A stretch of 64,000 nucleotides of DNA from Chamaea fasciata (Eukaryota; Chordata; Aves; Passeriformes; Sylviidae): contig JARCOQ010000001.1 in NCBI GenBank assembly GCA_029207755.1, positions 89,639,637 to 89,703,636 on the forward strand. The letters are read 5' to 3'. Under the pieces are notes generated by a model. It had not been told where the DNA came from. It searched no databases and saw only the letters and a program-made list of their open reading frames with translations. Both the position numbers and the translations under genes were made by a program. Shown here one piece after another: positions 10,834 through 23,956 of the stretch. Each line of letters begins with the position of its first letter. Positions within the stretch are counted from its first letter, which is position 1.

Positions 10834-13800
10834 TAAAGCTGCGCTCTACAAGCAACTCTGTTAAAGGATCAGCTTTTTACGGGGAAGAGAGACAAAATAA
10901 TACCTCTTTGTCACACAGTCATGTACTGCCGCCTTTTGAAGTGGGAAGGTCCTCGTAACATATTTGTGAGTTAAGACATGTCCATTAATTCCACAGCGAA
11001 AATTACCAGGATCCTCTTTACTTTTACCAGAACCATTAAAACATTTGTATAACTATCTTCATTCAACCTGAGGGATAGCCTGCAGAGCTGTCAAGGAGAT
11101 ATAAGTACAAGCACTTCCTTCTTGTTATTGACCAGTCAGACCAGTTCAGCCGAAAGGATTTGGCTTAGTAAGCAGTCCTGCTGCTCCTGATGGCATCCGT
11201 AGAAAAGGGTGAGTGAGCTGTAGAGCTTTATATGTCTTCATTATAGGGTGAAGTCTCCTCTTAAATTAAATGAAACTGTCAGGCTTCATTAGCTCCGGGT
11301 TTTCTTGTTGTTATTACTCTAATGTAATTATCACTTTTCTTCAGTCAGCCTTCTGCTTGCCTACTTCCAAATAAACTCTTTCCATCTGGAGAGTATTTTG
11401 AGATGGGGAAGGTACAGTGAAGTAGTGAAATGATTCTCAGCATTGTGTTCTTCCTCTCCTTTTCAACTACCTAGAATGCTATACAAGGAAATAGAAATAA
11501 ACAAATACACAGCAACCATAAGAGGATCCTCTTCCCTCAAAAAAGATCATGCAAAGGAAGACTGTTGAGTCTGTGTCTAAGCACATGCAGTGGGAGAAAG
11601 CATCATATGTTGATCGATATGATCCTTGCAGTTCTTTGCTTCAAAAAAGCAGCATTAAGAACCGAGGAAGCACCCCACTCTGCTCTCACATGACAAGACA
11701 CGTTGCTTCAGCAGCAAGTAGTTCTTGGGCATAATGAAATACCTGCTGACTGCAGGGAGTAAGAAAGGCTCAATCACGATGGGTACATCTATTTGTGCAT
11801 CCAAGCTCTGTGCAGAGATTCCCAAGCTGACAAGGTGCTTTGCTCAGGCTAATTAGCCCCGCTTCTCTCCTTACATCTTCCCTGCTTATGCTAATTAGAC
11901 TGAGCAGGGTGCTGCCTGACACTGGTGAGAGTCAAACAAGTGTGTCTGTACAGCCTTGCCCTGCAGTGTACCTTCTGAATGCCTGAGCCTGCTCACAAAA
12001 CCACGGGTCTGTGCCAGCAGCTGGGCAGCCAGCACAGGTATTGCCTGCAGTTTGACTGTACATGCTATCAAGCATCACTCAGCCTTGGGTGACTTGCTGG
12101 GACTGCGGTGGAGGTACTAAGTGGCGGGGAAGATTTTGGGCAGCTTGTAGCCTGTAGCCTTGTTGCCTTCAGAAAAGCACATCCTGCTGGATGTCTTTGG
12201 TCCTGTTCATTTTGTTGCATGTGAATGACTTTTCTGGTTCTGGAGGTGGTGCTCTGGAGCCCTGAGGGAGTTGGGGGCAATGTGTGAGGGGGCAGAAGTA
12301 CCAAGGCAGACAACCAGAAATGGTGAAACTGAGGAGTAAAAGTGTGAGAAACTTAGACTTTCTGCTTTTCTTCCTGTTTATATGTGCAGGACTGACAGAA
12401 AAATAGGCTGGCATGAATGAAACTTTGCTAATTAGCTGTTCTTTTCCCACTCCACCTCTCCCTTCTTCCTTCCCAGGTGGAGTTCTTGCAGAATGAAATG
12501 AGTGCAGGGATAAGTGACTTTCATAATTTGGTATTTTAACATAAGGTCCAGCTAAGTTTCCTATCAAGTATTTTTTCAAAGATACTGAGTAAGCTTACAG
12601 AAGACAGATTTTAGAAGAAACAATCAAAAAATACCTTGACAATCCCAAAATGACAACAAATAAAACTGTTTTCCCTCATTATAGCAGAAGTGGCTTTTTA
12701 CTCCCTGACTGTTCTTCCTCTGACTGGCACTTTCCTGGGAGGTGCGTAGAGAGCAAATGCGTATGTATACACACATACACGCATGCCTGTCTATATATAC
12801 ATTGATCTGAGCAAGCCTGGGAATGGAAAAGCAAGTGCAAAAACATATGCTGGGTTTGGCAAGTTGGTCCTTTTAGTTGCACAGTTTCCTGATTTTCTTC
12901 GTTTAAAAGGTGCGTTAATGTTCTGTGTATGATGTTCTGAAGTGTGATACTTGGATCTCGTCAAAAGATGGATGTTCATGTTTCATTCCATATTGTGAAA
13001 TAGTAGTCCTCAAAATATCATGTCAAACCATGAATAAATAGCTGTGCTGTATTATTTTGGGGAGTTGCAGTTTCTAAGACAGTCAGTATGATCTCAACCA
13101 TTAAGTGAGTAGAAAGTGTTTTGAAAAACTAGAAAGAGCTTTGTTGACTGAAATAGCTGGGTCAGAGCTGAAAAGGAAGAGTTTGCTGTTTTAAAACATA
13201 GCAGACATTTTAGACATTCTTATCAGGATGCTTCAGTAACGCAGTTGTGTGAAAGACTGATAAGGGAATGTGCAATAGCAGCCCTCATCATTTAAAATGC
13301 CCAAACTTGGCACATTCTGTGGCAATGTAAAATAGCAATAAATATAAATCTCGTGTTCTGGAATTTATGGGTCTCCTTATTAGCAGATCAGTGTGTAAAC
13401 ACTGGCTCAGTGTGTCCAGTACTAGAGGGATGTGTTTTGTTCCTACAAACAGATGTGTGCTGGCTCTCCACCCCCTGGCACATGTATAAGACAGAGTAGA
13501 TTCAGAATGAGCTGTACTCTGCGTTTTCTAGAGGAAGTCTGTTTTGTATAAACCACACATGAAATCAATGTGTCCATAATTTTTCACTGCAATGCAGATA
13601 TTTCACCAGTTTTGAATCATGACTTACTGGTTTCAGTCGAGCTGCCTAGTAATAACTTGCCAGGAGCATCATAACAAGACAAGTCAATCAGAATTCCAGA
13701 TTTAATGCTGCTCCTTGGTCAGGTTGGGACTGGCAGTTTTCATTTTGCTCCCAGATCTGCACCAATTAAGTGCATGAAAATGGTTTCAAAGAGCAGGAGT

Positions 13801-15969
13801 AGCTTTGTTCACTGAAATGACTGCATTGAAATTAGAAGTGGGGAGCAGCAGGAGAAAGAGCACTGGACTGCTAGTGGCAGGGGACGAATTCCAGTGTTTG
13901 CACCCCATGGCCCCAGCTGTAGGCCTGAAGTAGCTGTTTTTTCTCTTACAAGCTTGAGCCCTGAGCCTGCTTGTTAACTTTTGCATGCTTTTCAGTCTGG
14001 CTGGCATGTCGGGCCTGGAGCCTTGAAGCAGTAGGGAATGTTGTTGATCCTTGGTCAAAGAGGGAAACCACCATGCCAACACAAACCCAGTTGTCTGATG
14101 AGAGCAGTGCTAAAGGTAACATGTAAAGCACTGGTGATTGCTTTTTTGGGAAAGCAATTGGAAGTAGGATAAGTGGTCCTTAACTGAATTATGATTGGCA
14201 TTTTAAGGCTTATGACTTAAACTCAGTGAAGGTATTTCTATATACATGTTCCTTCAGGACTTCAAAATGTTGCAAAGAGCACAACAATCTTTGATTGTGG
14301 TTGCGCAAAGGTGGCGTTATCCGTGTAGCTGAAACTGAAATTGCATTCAGATGAGTTGGGTCTCAGTGCCTGTATTGTGTCGGAAAACCCAAGTGATTTG
14401 GTTTAGAAAAGATTTGTCAGATTAAAGTCTCTCTTCTTGGTTCTATGGGGGTTTTTTTGTACTTTCCATTTCTGTTTTGGCAAAGATGGTGTGGGGGATG
14501 AGGACTTGCAGATTGATGATTGTTTGTCTGTAAACCGTCTTACTGGAACAGAGACTGTAGGAGGCTTTCTCATGGCTCTTAGTCAGACCACTGCCTTATC
14601 CAAACAGTGTGTGACCCTCAAAATGCTACATGTGGCTCTAACCCAGCCTACCTGCCTGATCAGAGTGGATATGGACGTGTTTGTAGCAGAGTGAGAGGAG
14701 CAGTCATTTGGGGAGCTGTTCCCACGTGTTCTTAAGTCTTTCCTTTCTGACAGCATTCTTTGACTTGATTTATTTTAATCCAGTTCAGAGGTGGTCCAGG
14801 AAGTAGAATTTGATACCTCTATAGAGGAGGTCACAAAATGAGGGCAAGGCTGTGTCCTGACATCACAACATGGTACTTCTTCTGACATCGCATTAATATG
14901 CAATAACTTGTAGAGGTAGCAATGCAGCGACTCGAAACAAGCACTGCAAAAACTTTCATTTCAGACAGTGGTTGTCACTAGAAATGCAATTGCCTGTGAG
15001 AACCATCAGTCCTAAGACTAGTCATAGCAGCAGTGTGGGACAGTTTATGGAATACAGTTTGCGGCATTTCCAGCCCACATATGTCAGGCTCACCAGCAGG
15101 TAGGAGACTAATGGCAGAGATCAAGACTTGCTGGGCATAATTTGACTCCAGTTTTATGGTGGAATAGGGAAGAAATTGTATACTTGATATTTACCTGAAA
15201 GCAGAAAGACAGGAGGAGATAGAGAGAAGGATATGCAAATAGAGAAGTAAACCAACTATTCATGCTGCACTTTCTTATCACTTCTTACAGTAAAAAGTTA
15301 ATTCAATAAGTCCCGTCTTCTTATTTTCTGACTGTTTTTAGATTAATCTTATAATGATAGGAACATTTTTTCCTTGGTAATAATGAATTCTGATATGAAG
15401 AATTTGAAACCTAAGGGGTAAAATAAGGGGCACTTTTTAAATAAATAAGGAATCATTTAAATTATTCTTGAGCAACTACCAATTACTTTATCCTTTTACA
15501 TGCAAAGGGAACAAAGAAAAATGGTAGAAGCTCAGCTTCGGTAAAGTTTGGTTTAATAGTGCTATGCATGGCTGGAATTGAAGAGCAGAGGAAACATGGT
15601 GTTTTTAAGAGTGGGGCCCCCAGGAGTTTGGGAAGACACCTGATCAGAAAGCTGGAGCGTCAGATCCTATCTTCGGTCTTGTTCAGTTGTCTTTGGGATT
15701 CTGCTTTGGTTCTTAGTTTAAGCAATCACACTACCAGTTTTGTCTTATGTTACCTTTTTATTAAATGGATCTACAGTTCAAGTGCACTGAACCTGTTAGA
15801 GACCAGTCTTGCCTTTTGAACAGAGAATTGCATTTCATGGTTTTTATCATATCTGTATAATTTTTTCCTCTCTGTCATGTCTGCAAATGGAATAGCTGGT
15901 GTTTAGATACTAATATATTAACTCCTGCAGCCTTTTTCTCCTGTGCAGCCTGTGGTTTGAGAGGACTCC
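10834..15969. other. Unique sequence, no gene seen
   Basis: No exon, RNA gene or clear transposon is supported. The 136-codon frame at 12169-12579 (-) and other short frames have no recognisable domains. Minor features are a decayed TG/CA and TA stretch at 12759-12803 and an octamer motif ATGCAAAT at 15233-15240 inside an AT-rich run. The rest looks like intron or intergenic sequence. Confidence 0.6.
12759..12803. repeat. Decayed alternating purine-pyrimidine tract
   Basis: GTATGTATACACACATACACGC-type sequence followed by CTATATATAC. Not a clean microsatellite, probably an old interrupted one. Confidence 0.6.
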
Positions 15970-16145
15970 ACTGGTAAGGTGCTGACTTGCAGTCCGGAGA
16001 CACAGTGGCAGAACCAGAAGGAACAACAGTTATCTGATGGGTGACTTGAGGCACGTCATGACCAGTCAGTGCTGCAGCCATAAAATGCAGATAATACTAC
16101 TGATATCACTCCTTGGTAAAGCATTGTGAAATGTTTTCATGAGTA
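15970..16145 (-). mobile_element. MIR-type SINE fragment, antisense
   Basis: Read on the + strand this matches the reverse complement of the mammalian/amniote MIR SINE in order. First comes a CTGGTAAG...GTCCGGAGAC block, then GTGACTTGAGGCACGTCATGACC (the gTGACCTTGGGCAAGTCA part), then ATAAAATGCAGATAATAC (the TGTAAAATGGGGATAATAAT part), then GGTAAAGCATTGTGAAATG. Similarity is clear but diverged, as expected for a repeat active before bird and mammal lineages split. Recognised from memory; the exact subfamily and ends are not resolved. Confidence 0.55.
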
Positions 16146-16238
16146 TTTCTGCTCTAGAGCCTGGGTGTTTTTAGTCTGGATTCCAAGGACATGAGGTGTG
16201 TGTGGTGGTGATGATGCCTGTCTGTTTGGATTGTCCGT

Positions 16239-16261
16239 CCCCATTTCCCCCCCACCTCCCC
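16239..16261 (-). other. Possible G-quadruplex motif on the - strand
   Basis: The + strand has C runs of 4, 7 and 4 separated by ATTT and ACCT. On the - strand the seven-G run can be split into two, giving four G tracts with short loops. Weak to moderate candidate. Confidence 0.4.
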
Positions 16262-16340
16262 GTAACACTGTCTTGGCTAATTCCCAACAAATCCTGCAGT
16301 AAGCAAAAGTCTCAAAGATAATTAAATTCCTATGATTATT

Positions 16341-16355
16341 GTTGTTGTTGTTGTT
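16341..16355. repeat. (GTT)5 microsatellite
   Basis: Five GTT units. Short, probably of no consequence. Confidence 0.8.
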
Positions 16356-17511
16356 AAATTCAACAGGCAGGGGAGGTGAGTGGATTGAGCTACTGCTGAC
16401 ATTGAGAGGAAAGAGACAGCCGAGCTCTGCCCTTGGTAGCTCTCCTTGACGGTGGCCGGCAGTGAGTCCCGTCCAGAGGACTGTGGCAACCCTTGCCCAG
16501 GTGCCAGGCCAGCATGGCAGGATGTGGAGCAAGGCTGGGCAGTTGAAGGACAGCAGAGTAAAGATGGTGCAGAGATGGATAAATGCAGAGGGATAGCAGA
16601 GCACAAATCCTGCTCTCTGTTCTTTGGGATGTATTGTTAGAAGGGCTCTGGCTGAATTTGTCATTTAAAATCGTAGAGGTGTTTTTGTTTCTGGCTGCTT
16701 GAAACAGGACTTTCTCATATTCCTGGGATGTTTTCACTCTTCTGTACAATGCTGGGTTCCTCTGCTATGGGGAGCTCTGAATCTTTCCTAGAACCTTTGG
16801 AAAGCTCTTGTGCTCTGTCACCTTCATGCTGCTCACATTAAGTTTCTGCACTGAATGCAAATTGAGAGCTGCCCTCTTTCCTTGTAACTGTGGGGCTTCT
16901 CACCATGGATATCAAGTGCAAAAGCCTTCCCGTCCTCATGAAAAAAATTCTCTCGGTGTCCTCAATATACACATTTAATGTCCAGCAGGCCCTGTTTTTA
17001 GTGACTGCTGAGTTTCTCCCTTGCACAGCTCTGTTTGTGCCTCTAGAGCACTGGACCTTTTCTGCACGAGCCCTCTCACTTACTTGGCACAGCACTCTGG
17101 TTTTGTATTGTTCTGTACATTGGAGGCAGCTGCATGGTAGTAGTAAATTTACAGGGATGCAAATTTATTATCTCTTGTTTAGTAACTCAGTGGGGCACAT
17201 GTTTATCTTGTACGCCTGAGTGCTGTTTTTAAATAATACTGAACATACAACAGATAGATTTAAAGTTGACTAACCAAGAAAACATCCTCAAGGCTGAAAG
17301 AATAAGTGTGAAAGATATGCAAGAGTTGCAGGCTGGTTTTTAGCACTGCTTTGTGTCTGGCGGGCTGACGTACACGGCTGTAGCAGTTAGATGTCTCATT
17401 TACGCACCCAGATAAAGCCAGGGGAGTTTAAAGCAATCAGATCAATCTTGTGTTCTGGAAGAACAAGTTTATCCTTTGCAAGAGAGATTTCCAGATTGTT
17501 GGTGTTTTGGT

Positions 17512-17531
17512 GGGGTGGGGTTTTTTTGTTT

Positions 17532-17564
<33 letters not shown>
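17512..17564. repeat. G-run plus T31 homopolymer tract
   Basis: Two G4 runs (17512-17515 and 17517-17520) are followed by T7, G, TT, TGG-type bases and then 31 uninterrupted T's (17534-17564). I looked for a retroposed body on either side and for target duplications and saw neither, so I call it low-complexity sequence and not a poly(A) tail. Confidence 0.85.
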
Positions 17565-19049
17565 CTAAATGAGGAATGTTTGCAGAAGCATCCTTTCACT
17601 GGGAAGAAGGGACAGGTAAACAAGTAGCCAACTGACCACGGGCTCTATGGCTTCTGCAAAGGCAATTATAGGACAACCAAGACTCTTGAACTACCTTCAT
17701 TGAGGTCAGTTGTTTTCAACAGTGTTAGTTTAGGTGGGTTAAGAGTTCAGTTGCTTTGAAATGGAGAAGCCGTGACCAGGAAGGAACATGACTGGAAAAG
17801 CATCAATCATGGAAAAATCCTGTAGCCTAAACTCAGCTTTCAAGTCTCCAAGTCTAGTTATTGACTTGATAGACTTAAGGTTAGGCTTTCAGTAAAGAAA
17901 GTCGAGATCAGACGTGTTTCTGAAATAATTTTCTGGGGTTATTTAAATGTAACACACTTCTTTGCCATTTTAATAAGAATCTCTTGTGTTGAACTTATTA
18001 CTACTGCTGAGGCTTTAGATTTGTAGTTAAAGCCCATTTTGGCTGGGCATTTGAGTACATAAATGTAACAAAAGGACTCTCCAAGCCAAAGAAGTCATAA
18101 TGTGCATGTGTATGTTTGTGTGGAGAATGGAGGTTTCAGACAATGTGTACCTTGGCTTCCAAATCCACCTATCTTTGCAGTCATTTTGGATGATAGGGAA
18201 TAGTAGCCTGGGCTGTTGTACGTGAACAGACTAATTAGTCCAGGAAGGATACCTCTAACTTTTGGTTGAAAATCCCATCTTTGAATAAAAGGGAATTTAC
18301 AGCCTGCAAATAGTGCCTGAATCCGTTTCAGATCTTTATCTGTTAGCTTGTCTGTTATTATTTTTTTATTTATTTTCATACACCTCCTGTTTGCCTTGAA
18401 GTAAGAGGTGCAGAAGAGCTTTCATGTGCTTTGTGCCATGTCTGTTTTTCTGACAGAATGGGACAGATCACTGCAATGTATGTTTAATGTGTTAGCCTTA
18501 TTAAGTTCCCTATGTCCAGACCTCATGGCTTCCTCCACTTGCCTCCAAGGACTTGTTAATAAGTCTTATAACATTCAGCCTAATTTTCACTTTTTAAAAA
18601 TTCCCTTAAGTTGCCTTATGTTGCCCAAGACACCATCTTACATAATTCTGTCTAACTCACTTGTGATGTTGGATATAACACTTGGGGTGGAATCAGCAGT
18701 AATTGGATACTGGTAATCGACTGTTCCCTTCAGTGCCTGCTTGGAGATTCTCCTGAGAAGCTGCCCACATGATACGTCAAACTCAAAAGCAGAGAAAATG
18801 TGCTCTGGACAGGCACTGAAACTCTGAGATGTTTGGGTTTATCTGAAGCAATGTGACTGAGCCTTTTTTGTATTGGCTGATTGAAGTGGTGTTGCTGCAC
18901 TTCAGAATTTCTGAAGGACTCATTTCATCACTCTGCCTTTAATTTCCTTCTACTGCTCTCAGTTCTTTCTTATTTTACTGTCAGTCCTGTATGTTCTCGC
19001 AACACTAAGTTTTCATTTCTTCCTTTTTATTTCCACAGTAGATGGTGTA

Positions 19050-19260
19050 GTCACATCCCACATGGCTCTGCCATCTGGAACAGCTTCCCTGACTCGTATT
19101 CCTTTCAAGTTTCAACTTTATCCTTGGCCTCTATGTGATAATCTTCCATCTAATAAAACAATCACATCTTATGCCCAGAGGCTTTCAGTTCTCTTCTTCT
19201 GTTCAGTCTTCTTCCTCAAGACGTAGCTCTTGCCTACCCTTTGATACACAATGTATATTG
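19050..19260 (+). mobile_element. Possible ancient CR1/L3-type LINE 3' end
   Basis: The + frame ending at 19138 contains AIWNSFPD, which resembles the LWNSLP motif near the C-terminus of the reverse-transcriptase ORF in L2/L3/CR1 LINEs, followed by a serine/leucine stretch (SFQVSTLSL) as in those proteins. Downstream, CTTCTTCCTCAAGACGTAGC resembles the region coding for the final lysine-rich residues. The element is heavily decayed and the assignment rests on a short motif, so it could be wrong. Confidence 0.3.
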
Positions 19261-22200
19261 TGATCTGTACTTATTAGACATGAAAGACCTGTTTTAGAGA
19301 CACCTAATACATAGTTGTGTCTAATTCTTGTTCAGGACAACACTTCAGGGCACACTTACCTTTTTAACACCCTCTTGTCCTTTTGATTGCAGTCGGCTCG
19401 ACTAATTGAAAGTCAGGTACACATCTAAGTACTGTGAATATGATAAAGCCTCAACTGTGAAACATGGGGGTTTTATTTAATTTTTTTAAAAACTCAACTA
19501 AAGCATATTGCATCGTCTGAAAATAATAAAAGATTCAACAGAGAAGATTTCAAATCTGATACTACATCTCCTTGTCTCATCTTGAAAACATCAAACATGC
19601 TGTAAAATCAAACAAAAATATACTTTTCAGACTGTTGACTCAAAACATTTTCTGCTGCACACCGAGATTTTCAGTAGTTGACATAGTATGCAGTTTTTCT
19701 AAATTAAGGAAGTCTCATACTTTGTGGGATTCTGTAGTATAACTGCTGAGCTGCAATACTTGCATAAAAATGGCTGTTGGTTTATTGAGTGGGTGGAGCA
19801 CTTGCAGTGCTACTGCTTTTCACCTAGTGGCTCCCTTAAAGCTTTCATGAGATGAGGGGAAGATACAGCTAACAGCAGCTGTGCCCGGGCACCACACAGT
19901 CCTGCCTATGTCAGCAGTACATTCACCGACAGGAATTGCTCTAGGAGCAGTGCAAGGGCTCAGCTGTGTGTTTTGAGTGCTGGATGTGGTCTGTCACAGA
20001 CTCATCATGAGTTCATGGAAGATCGGCTCAAACTTCTGTTTCAGAAGACTTGGGTGTGGGGTACTGCAGACAGATAACCACTCACTTCTGAAATAAATGA
20101 AAGCTCATTTGCAGGGTCCTACCCATTATCCACCATCCTTACCCCTTTCTCACTATTTCTTACTTCTTTCCAGGTAGAAGGTCTGTCCAGAGAGGACACG
20201 CAGGAACATGCACCCTTCATAATTCATAAAAAGTGAGGAACAGGGAACAATGCCTAGCCAAATAGTAGCTCTTTAAAGGAGGCTCATTTGGAGTCCAGGT
20301 GGCACTGAAATTGGCTGTCCTTAGGGAAAATGCCTCACCTTCAATGTGTCTCCCACCAAAACCAAGAAGGGGAAGTGCATTCCCGCTCACCCCTAGGAGT
20401 GAAGCTGCCCTGGAGTGTCTAAGTTGCACCTTAGGAAGTCACCAGGCAAAGTGGCTCTGGCTGCTCTTGCAGCCCACAAAAGCAAAGCCGCCGATTAATT
20501 TATTATGGAAACCTGCATAGTTGTCACCATGGCCTAAATTTGGGCAAATCACTACAAGGAAGAGAGTAGCAGCATAGCCTGCGGAGTGTTTTTGTAGGCT
20601 TCTTAAGGGTTTTTTGTTTGTTTTCATTTGGTTTAGGTTTCTTCACTTGATTTGCTGTCCCTACCTTAAGCATACAGTTCTAGTTCTTGCTGTTTCAACA
20701 ATCCTCTCCTTGCTCTGGATCACTGGGAAGTTATGCAGTAACTTTTCATTTCCTTCTGGAGTGATGACACTGGCAGTGTTGTAACATGAGAATGTTTTTG
20801 AAGCCTGAGTGTGGGCATATGATTGTCAAAGTTGAGGGGTTTTAATATAGAATTTGAACCACACTGCTTCCTTTATGAGAGGGTTGCTTTGTCTTCCATA
20901 AAATGAGGAAAGTATCTGTAGACTGTGTGATGCTTAATTCCTTGTGAATCGTGGGGATTGCGCAGCCAAAAGTCCTTCTAAAATGCATTGGTTTTGTGCC
21001 TTTCACATAGTTCCCTGTCCAGACTTGCATGAATCTGTATTTTTTACCTCTCTTAAATGCTCAGTCTACGTGAAAAGCCTTCCTCTGTGTGACAGTGGAA
21101 ATACCAGTGCAAGTAAAAAAGATTCATGTGTTCCTTTTCCCATTCATCACAGTTCTTGGAGATTTTTGTGGAAAATTCACCCCTGAGGACCAAACCAAAC
21201 CTAGATTATGGGATTAAGCCAAATTGAAGCACTGTTTTGGGGAATTTCTGAAAAGTCCTCTGTTCCCAGTGAAACCTCTTTTTAACTCTGCTTCCCATTT
21301 TGCAGAAAGCATATTCCTCACACCAGCGTTGCCATGCTCGTCAGTTCAGCAAATGTTTCCTTGGCATTGCACTTGCTGTTTTTGAACCATGAAGTGCTTT
21401 TAGGTAAAGTTATCATAATATGAACTGAAAATTGACAGGCTGAATAGTTGTGGTTAGTATGTGCTATAGTAGTGATGACATGGGAAAATATGTTGTTTTT
21501 CTCCAGATGACTGTTTGAGGTTAGTTTTAGACCGTTTTGTTCATGATGTGCCAGCTAAAATTAAGAGAGCATGGCTTTGAAGTCAGGAGGTTAATTTGAT
21601 TTTTTTTTAAACGTGATAAAGGCCGGTTGTCAAACAATAGACGTTGTTGTTATTTTGGGAATTAAAAAGAACAGAACCAGCCATTAAAAGGAGTAAAAGG
21701 CTAAAAGGACTAGATTCCCCCTTCCAAGAAGTTTGTCTAGCTGCATAGTCTAACCAAAGGTGTCTCACTCACAGTTCTGGCAGAGGCACAGCGTGGCCTG
21801 CAGGGCAAAAGTTGACAGAGTTCAGAAGCCTCTTCTTCAGCAGAAAGAGGCAGTGTGAAGGGGGGATGGGTAGCAGCAAGCAAAGCTGGTGCTTTCTGCC
21901 GGCAGCAGGAACAGCATTTCACAGATCTGTTCCTTATGTACCCCTCTGGTATTAACAACTAGAGTGGTGGAGCATCCTGCCAGTGTGGCAGCTCAGCAGA
22001 GCCATGGGTGGCACCTCACGCGCTTCATCAGTGTGGGACAATCTGCATGAACCACAGGATGTCACAGTGCTGAGTCAAGCAGGCAGGGCTCTAAAGGACC
22101 ACAGAAATATGTGCCCTGTTCATAAAGATAGAAGCAAAAAAAGGAGCCTTTAGGCAGAAGGGGATGTTTGATGTCTTCATATCTAATGAGAAAAACAAAG

Positions 22201-23879
22201 GTGACTCAAATGTCACTTTCTTCCCAGACAGAAGTCTTTTTGGTGTGGGCTGCCAGTTTGTTTCAGGAGTGATATGCAAAATACACTGAATTTATGTGTG
22301 GCTAAATCCTAGATTCTTTTACTTTCATCCGCTGCCGTGTCATTTTGTGTTGCAAGGTTGCAGCTGCATGTAAAAGACTTGACACAGTTAATTGAACCCT
22401 GAAACAACTCCAATGAACTGCAGCAGAAAGAGAAGCAGAGGAAGGTAGAAGGTTAGCAGAAGAGTCATTAACCAAACTCACATTTTGAAATGAACTCCTG
22501 CAGTTCTGGAAAAGACCTAACTCTATCTGCTACACCAGTGTGTGAGTTTGGTTTAAATTTGTTCCAAGGTCTTTGTAGTGTTCGGGCACGGAGAGACAAG
22601 TTAGCTGTGGAGGAGCAGCAGCGTTAAAGGTGAGTGTGCTTGCTTTCACCCCAGCTGAAATGCAGGCCTAAAATAAGGCAGTCCACTCAAGTGAATATTT
22701 TTCTGATGTTTCTGTTTTTTCTTTGCTTTTATGGGCTAATCTCAGCTCTTTTTGGGGTGTGAGGAAGATGGGGGAGTTGAGCGTGTTTGCTGACATCTCC
22801 CCTGCCCCTGAGCTGAGGGGCCTCTGAGGCTTCTTCAAAGTTAGATCATGCTGAGCTGTGGTGTCCTTTAGCCCCAGGAAACACTAAGAGCATACAGTAT
22901 GGATGGCGTGTTTCTAAAACACTGCCAAAGAGCCAGAGGAGGAGATGGTCTTCTAATGCCAACATTCTCCTAATTCTTAAAGTCTTCTAATGGCTCCTGA
23001 AGGCACCACTCCCTTTCTCAGCAATTCTTTTTTTACTCCTTTGTGTACTTAGTCCTGGCCAGTACTCTGAGCAGTTTGATTTTAAGGCCCAACTCAGAAA
23101 AGCTCCCATTTTCCCTCCTTCTGATGAAATATCGTAAAATACTGGAATATGTTTGAGTTCACATGATGATAGCATATTGATTAATATGATCGTATATATT
23201 CTGACCAGCAGAGTTGTTCAGTGAGGTTAAGCATGCTGAATTTAAAAAAAAAGGCCAGCTTACACACGGACAGTCAGTTGTCATGATTGTCCAAATGGTG
23301 ACCTTTCAGGCTTGGCATTTGTACATCCACAACTGAAGGCAGGTGAAACAGCTAGCTGCTCCTCTCAGGCAGATATCCTTCAAAGGGTACTTCAAAGTTC
23401 ACTGCAAGGGAAAATTGTGTTGCTGCTCATTGTCTATCTAAAATAAGAGGTGAGATTTTGGCAATTCCCTGGATCAGTTACTGACATGTATCTTTTTTCT
23501 TTTCTGGGGTCTTTTACCCCACATGGGATTTTTTTCATTCATTGGATGAGGGTTCTGTTTATAAGATAGAAGCAAGCAAACACAGCAGTAGATAAGAGGG
23601 CTTGCTTGTGTTGATGTGTTTAATAATAACAAACCGAAGTGACTCAACAGTTAGTTTCTTCAAAAATAGGAATGTTTTTGGAGACGGCTGCCAGTGCTTG
23701 ATAGGATGTGATGGCTTAATGCACCTTGTGCACATCACTTGTGCCTTTTATTTCCATGGCGTTGCTCCCTATCTTCGGGGCAAACACTTGCATAACAGTT
23801 TGGTCAGGCCACTGCCCAGGGTTGGGGCCTTTTCCTCGAAATTACACTGGGAGGAGATTCACGCACACGCAGTGGGATG
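19261..23879. other. Unique sequence, no gene seen
   Basis: No gene supported. It contains a perfect 12-bp palindrome GTGCCCGGGCAC at 19881-19892 and, at 22629/22630, a strong donor-like junction AAAG|GTGAGTG. The 50 bases before that junction are open in one frame and carry several CpGs, but there is no convincing acceptor, so I do not call an exon. The rest is ordinary AT-leaning sequence. Confidence 0.55.
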
Positions 23880-23956
23880 CCGAGCACAGTGGGATTCCAG
23901 TCCTGACTGGGGCCTCTGGGCACAATGCTGTCATAAATTTTAAGTAATAATAATAC
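23880..23956 (+). mobile_element. 3' tail of an ancient CR1/L3-type retroposon
   Basis: The segment contains CGAGCACAGTGGGATTCC, then AGTCCTGACTGGGGCCTCTGGG, a short diverged stretch and a terminal AATAATAATAC. In the same order I know this as the very common sauropsid/amniote LINE or SINE tail: the 'gcacaatggggtcc' block, the 'tgactggggcctctgggcgct' block, then a triplet A/T repeat. The match is good over about 75 bases; the body upstream is not recognisable. Recognition is from memory and the exact family name is uncertain. Confidence 0.55.

Larger units (their letters stand above)
16146..19049. other. Unique sequence with low-complexity tracts, no gene seen
   Basis: No gene supported. The 175-codon frame at 16137-16664 (-) runs through a (GTT)5 repeat (read as poly-Asn) and a C-rich tract and has no domain, so I treat it as chance. 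The region contains the C-rich/G-quadruplex motif at 16239-16261 and the T31 tract at 17534-17564, listed separately. Otherwise plain AT-leaning sequence. Confidence 0.55.

Noticed and set aside
10743..10958. Phe/Val/Gly-rich membrane-like + strand frame
   Set aside because: Produced by a T/G low-complexity tract and not by a gene.
16137..16664. 175-codon - strand open frame
   Set aside because: It runs through a GTT microsatellite (read as poly-Asn) and a C-rich tract (poly-Gly), has overlapping open frames in other registers and shows no family motif.
17534..17564. T31 as a poly(A) tail of a - strand retroposon
   Set aside because: No recognisable body to the right and no target duplication flanking it.
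19358..19436. - strand exon ending AAAAAG|GTAAGTG
   Set aside because: The donor is excellent, but all three frames back to the only acceptor (TATTCACAG) contain stops, and the region adjoins a probable decayed LINE.
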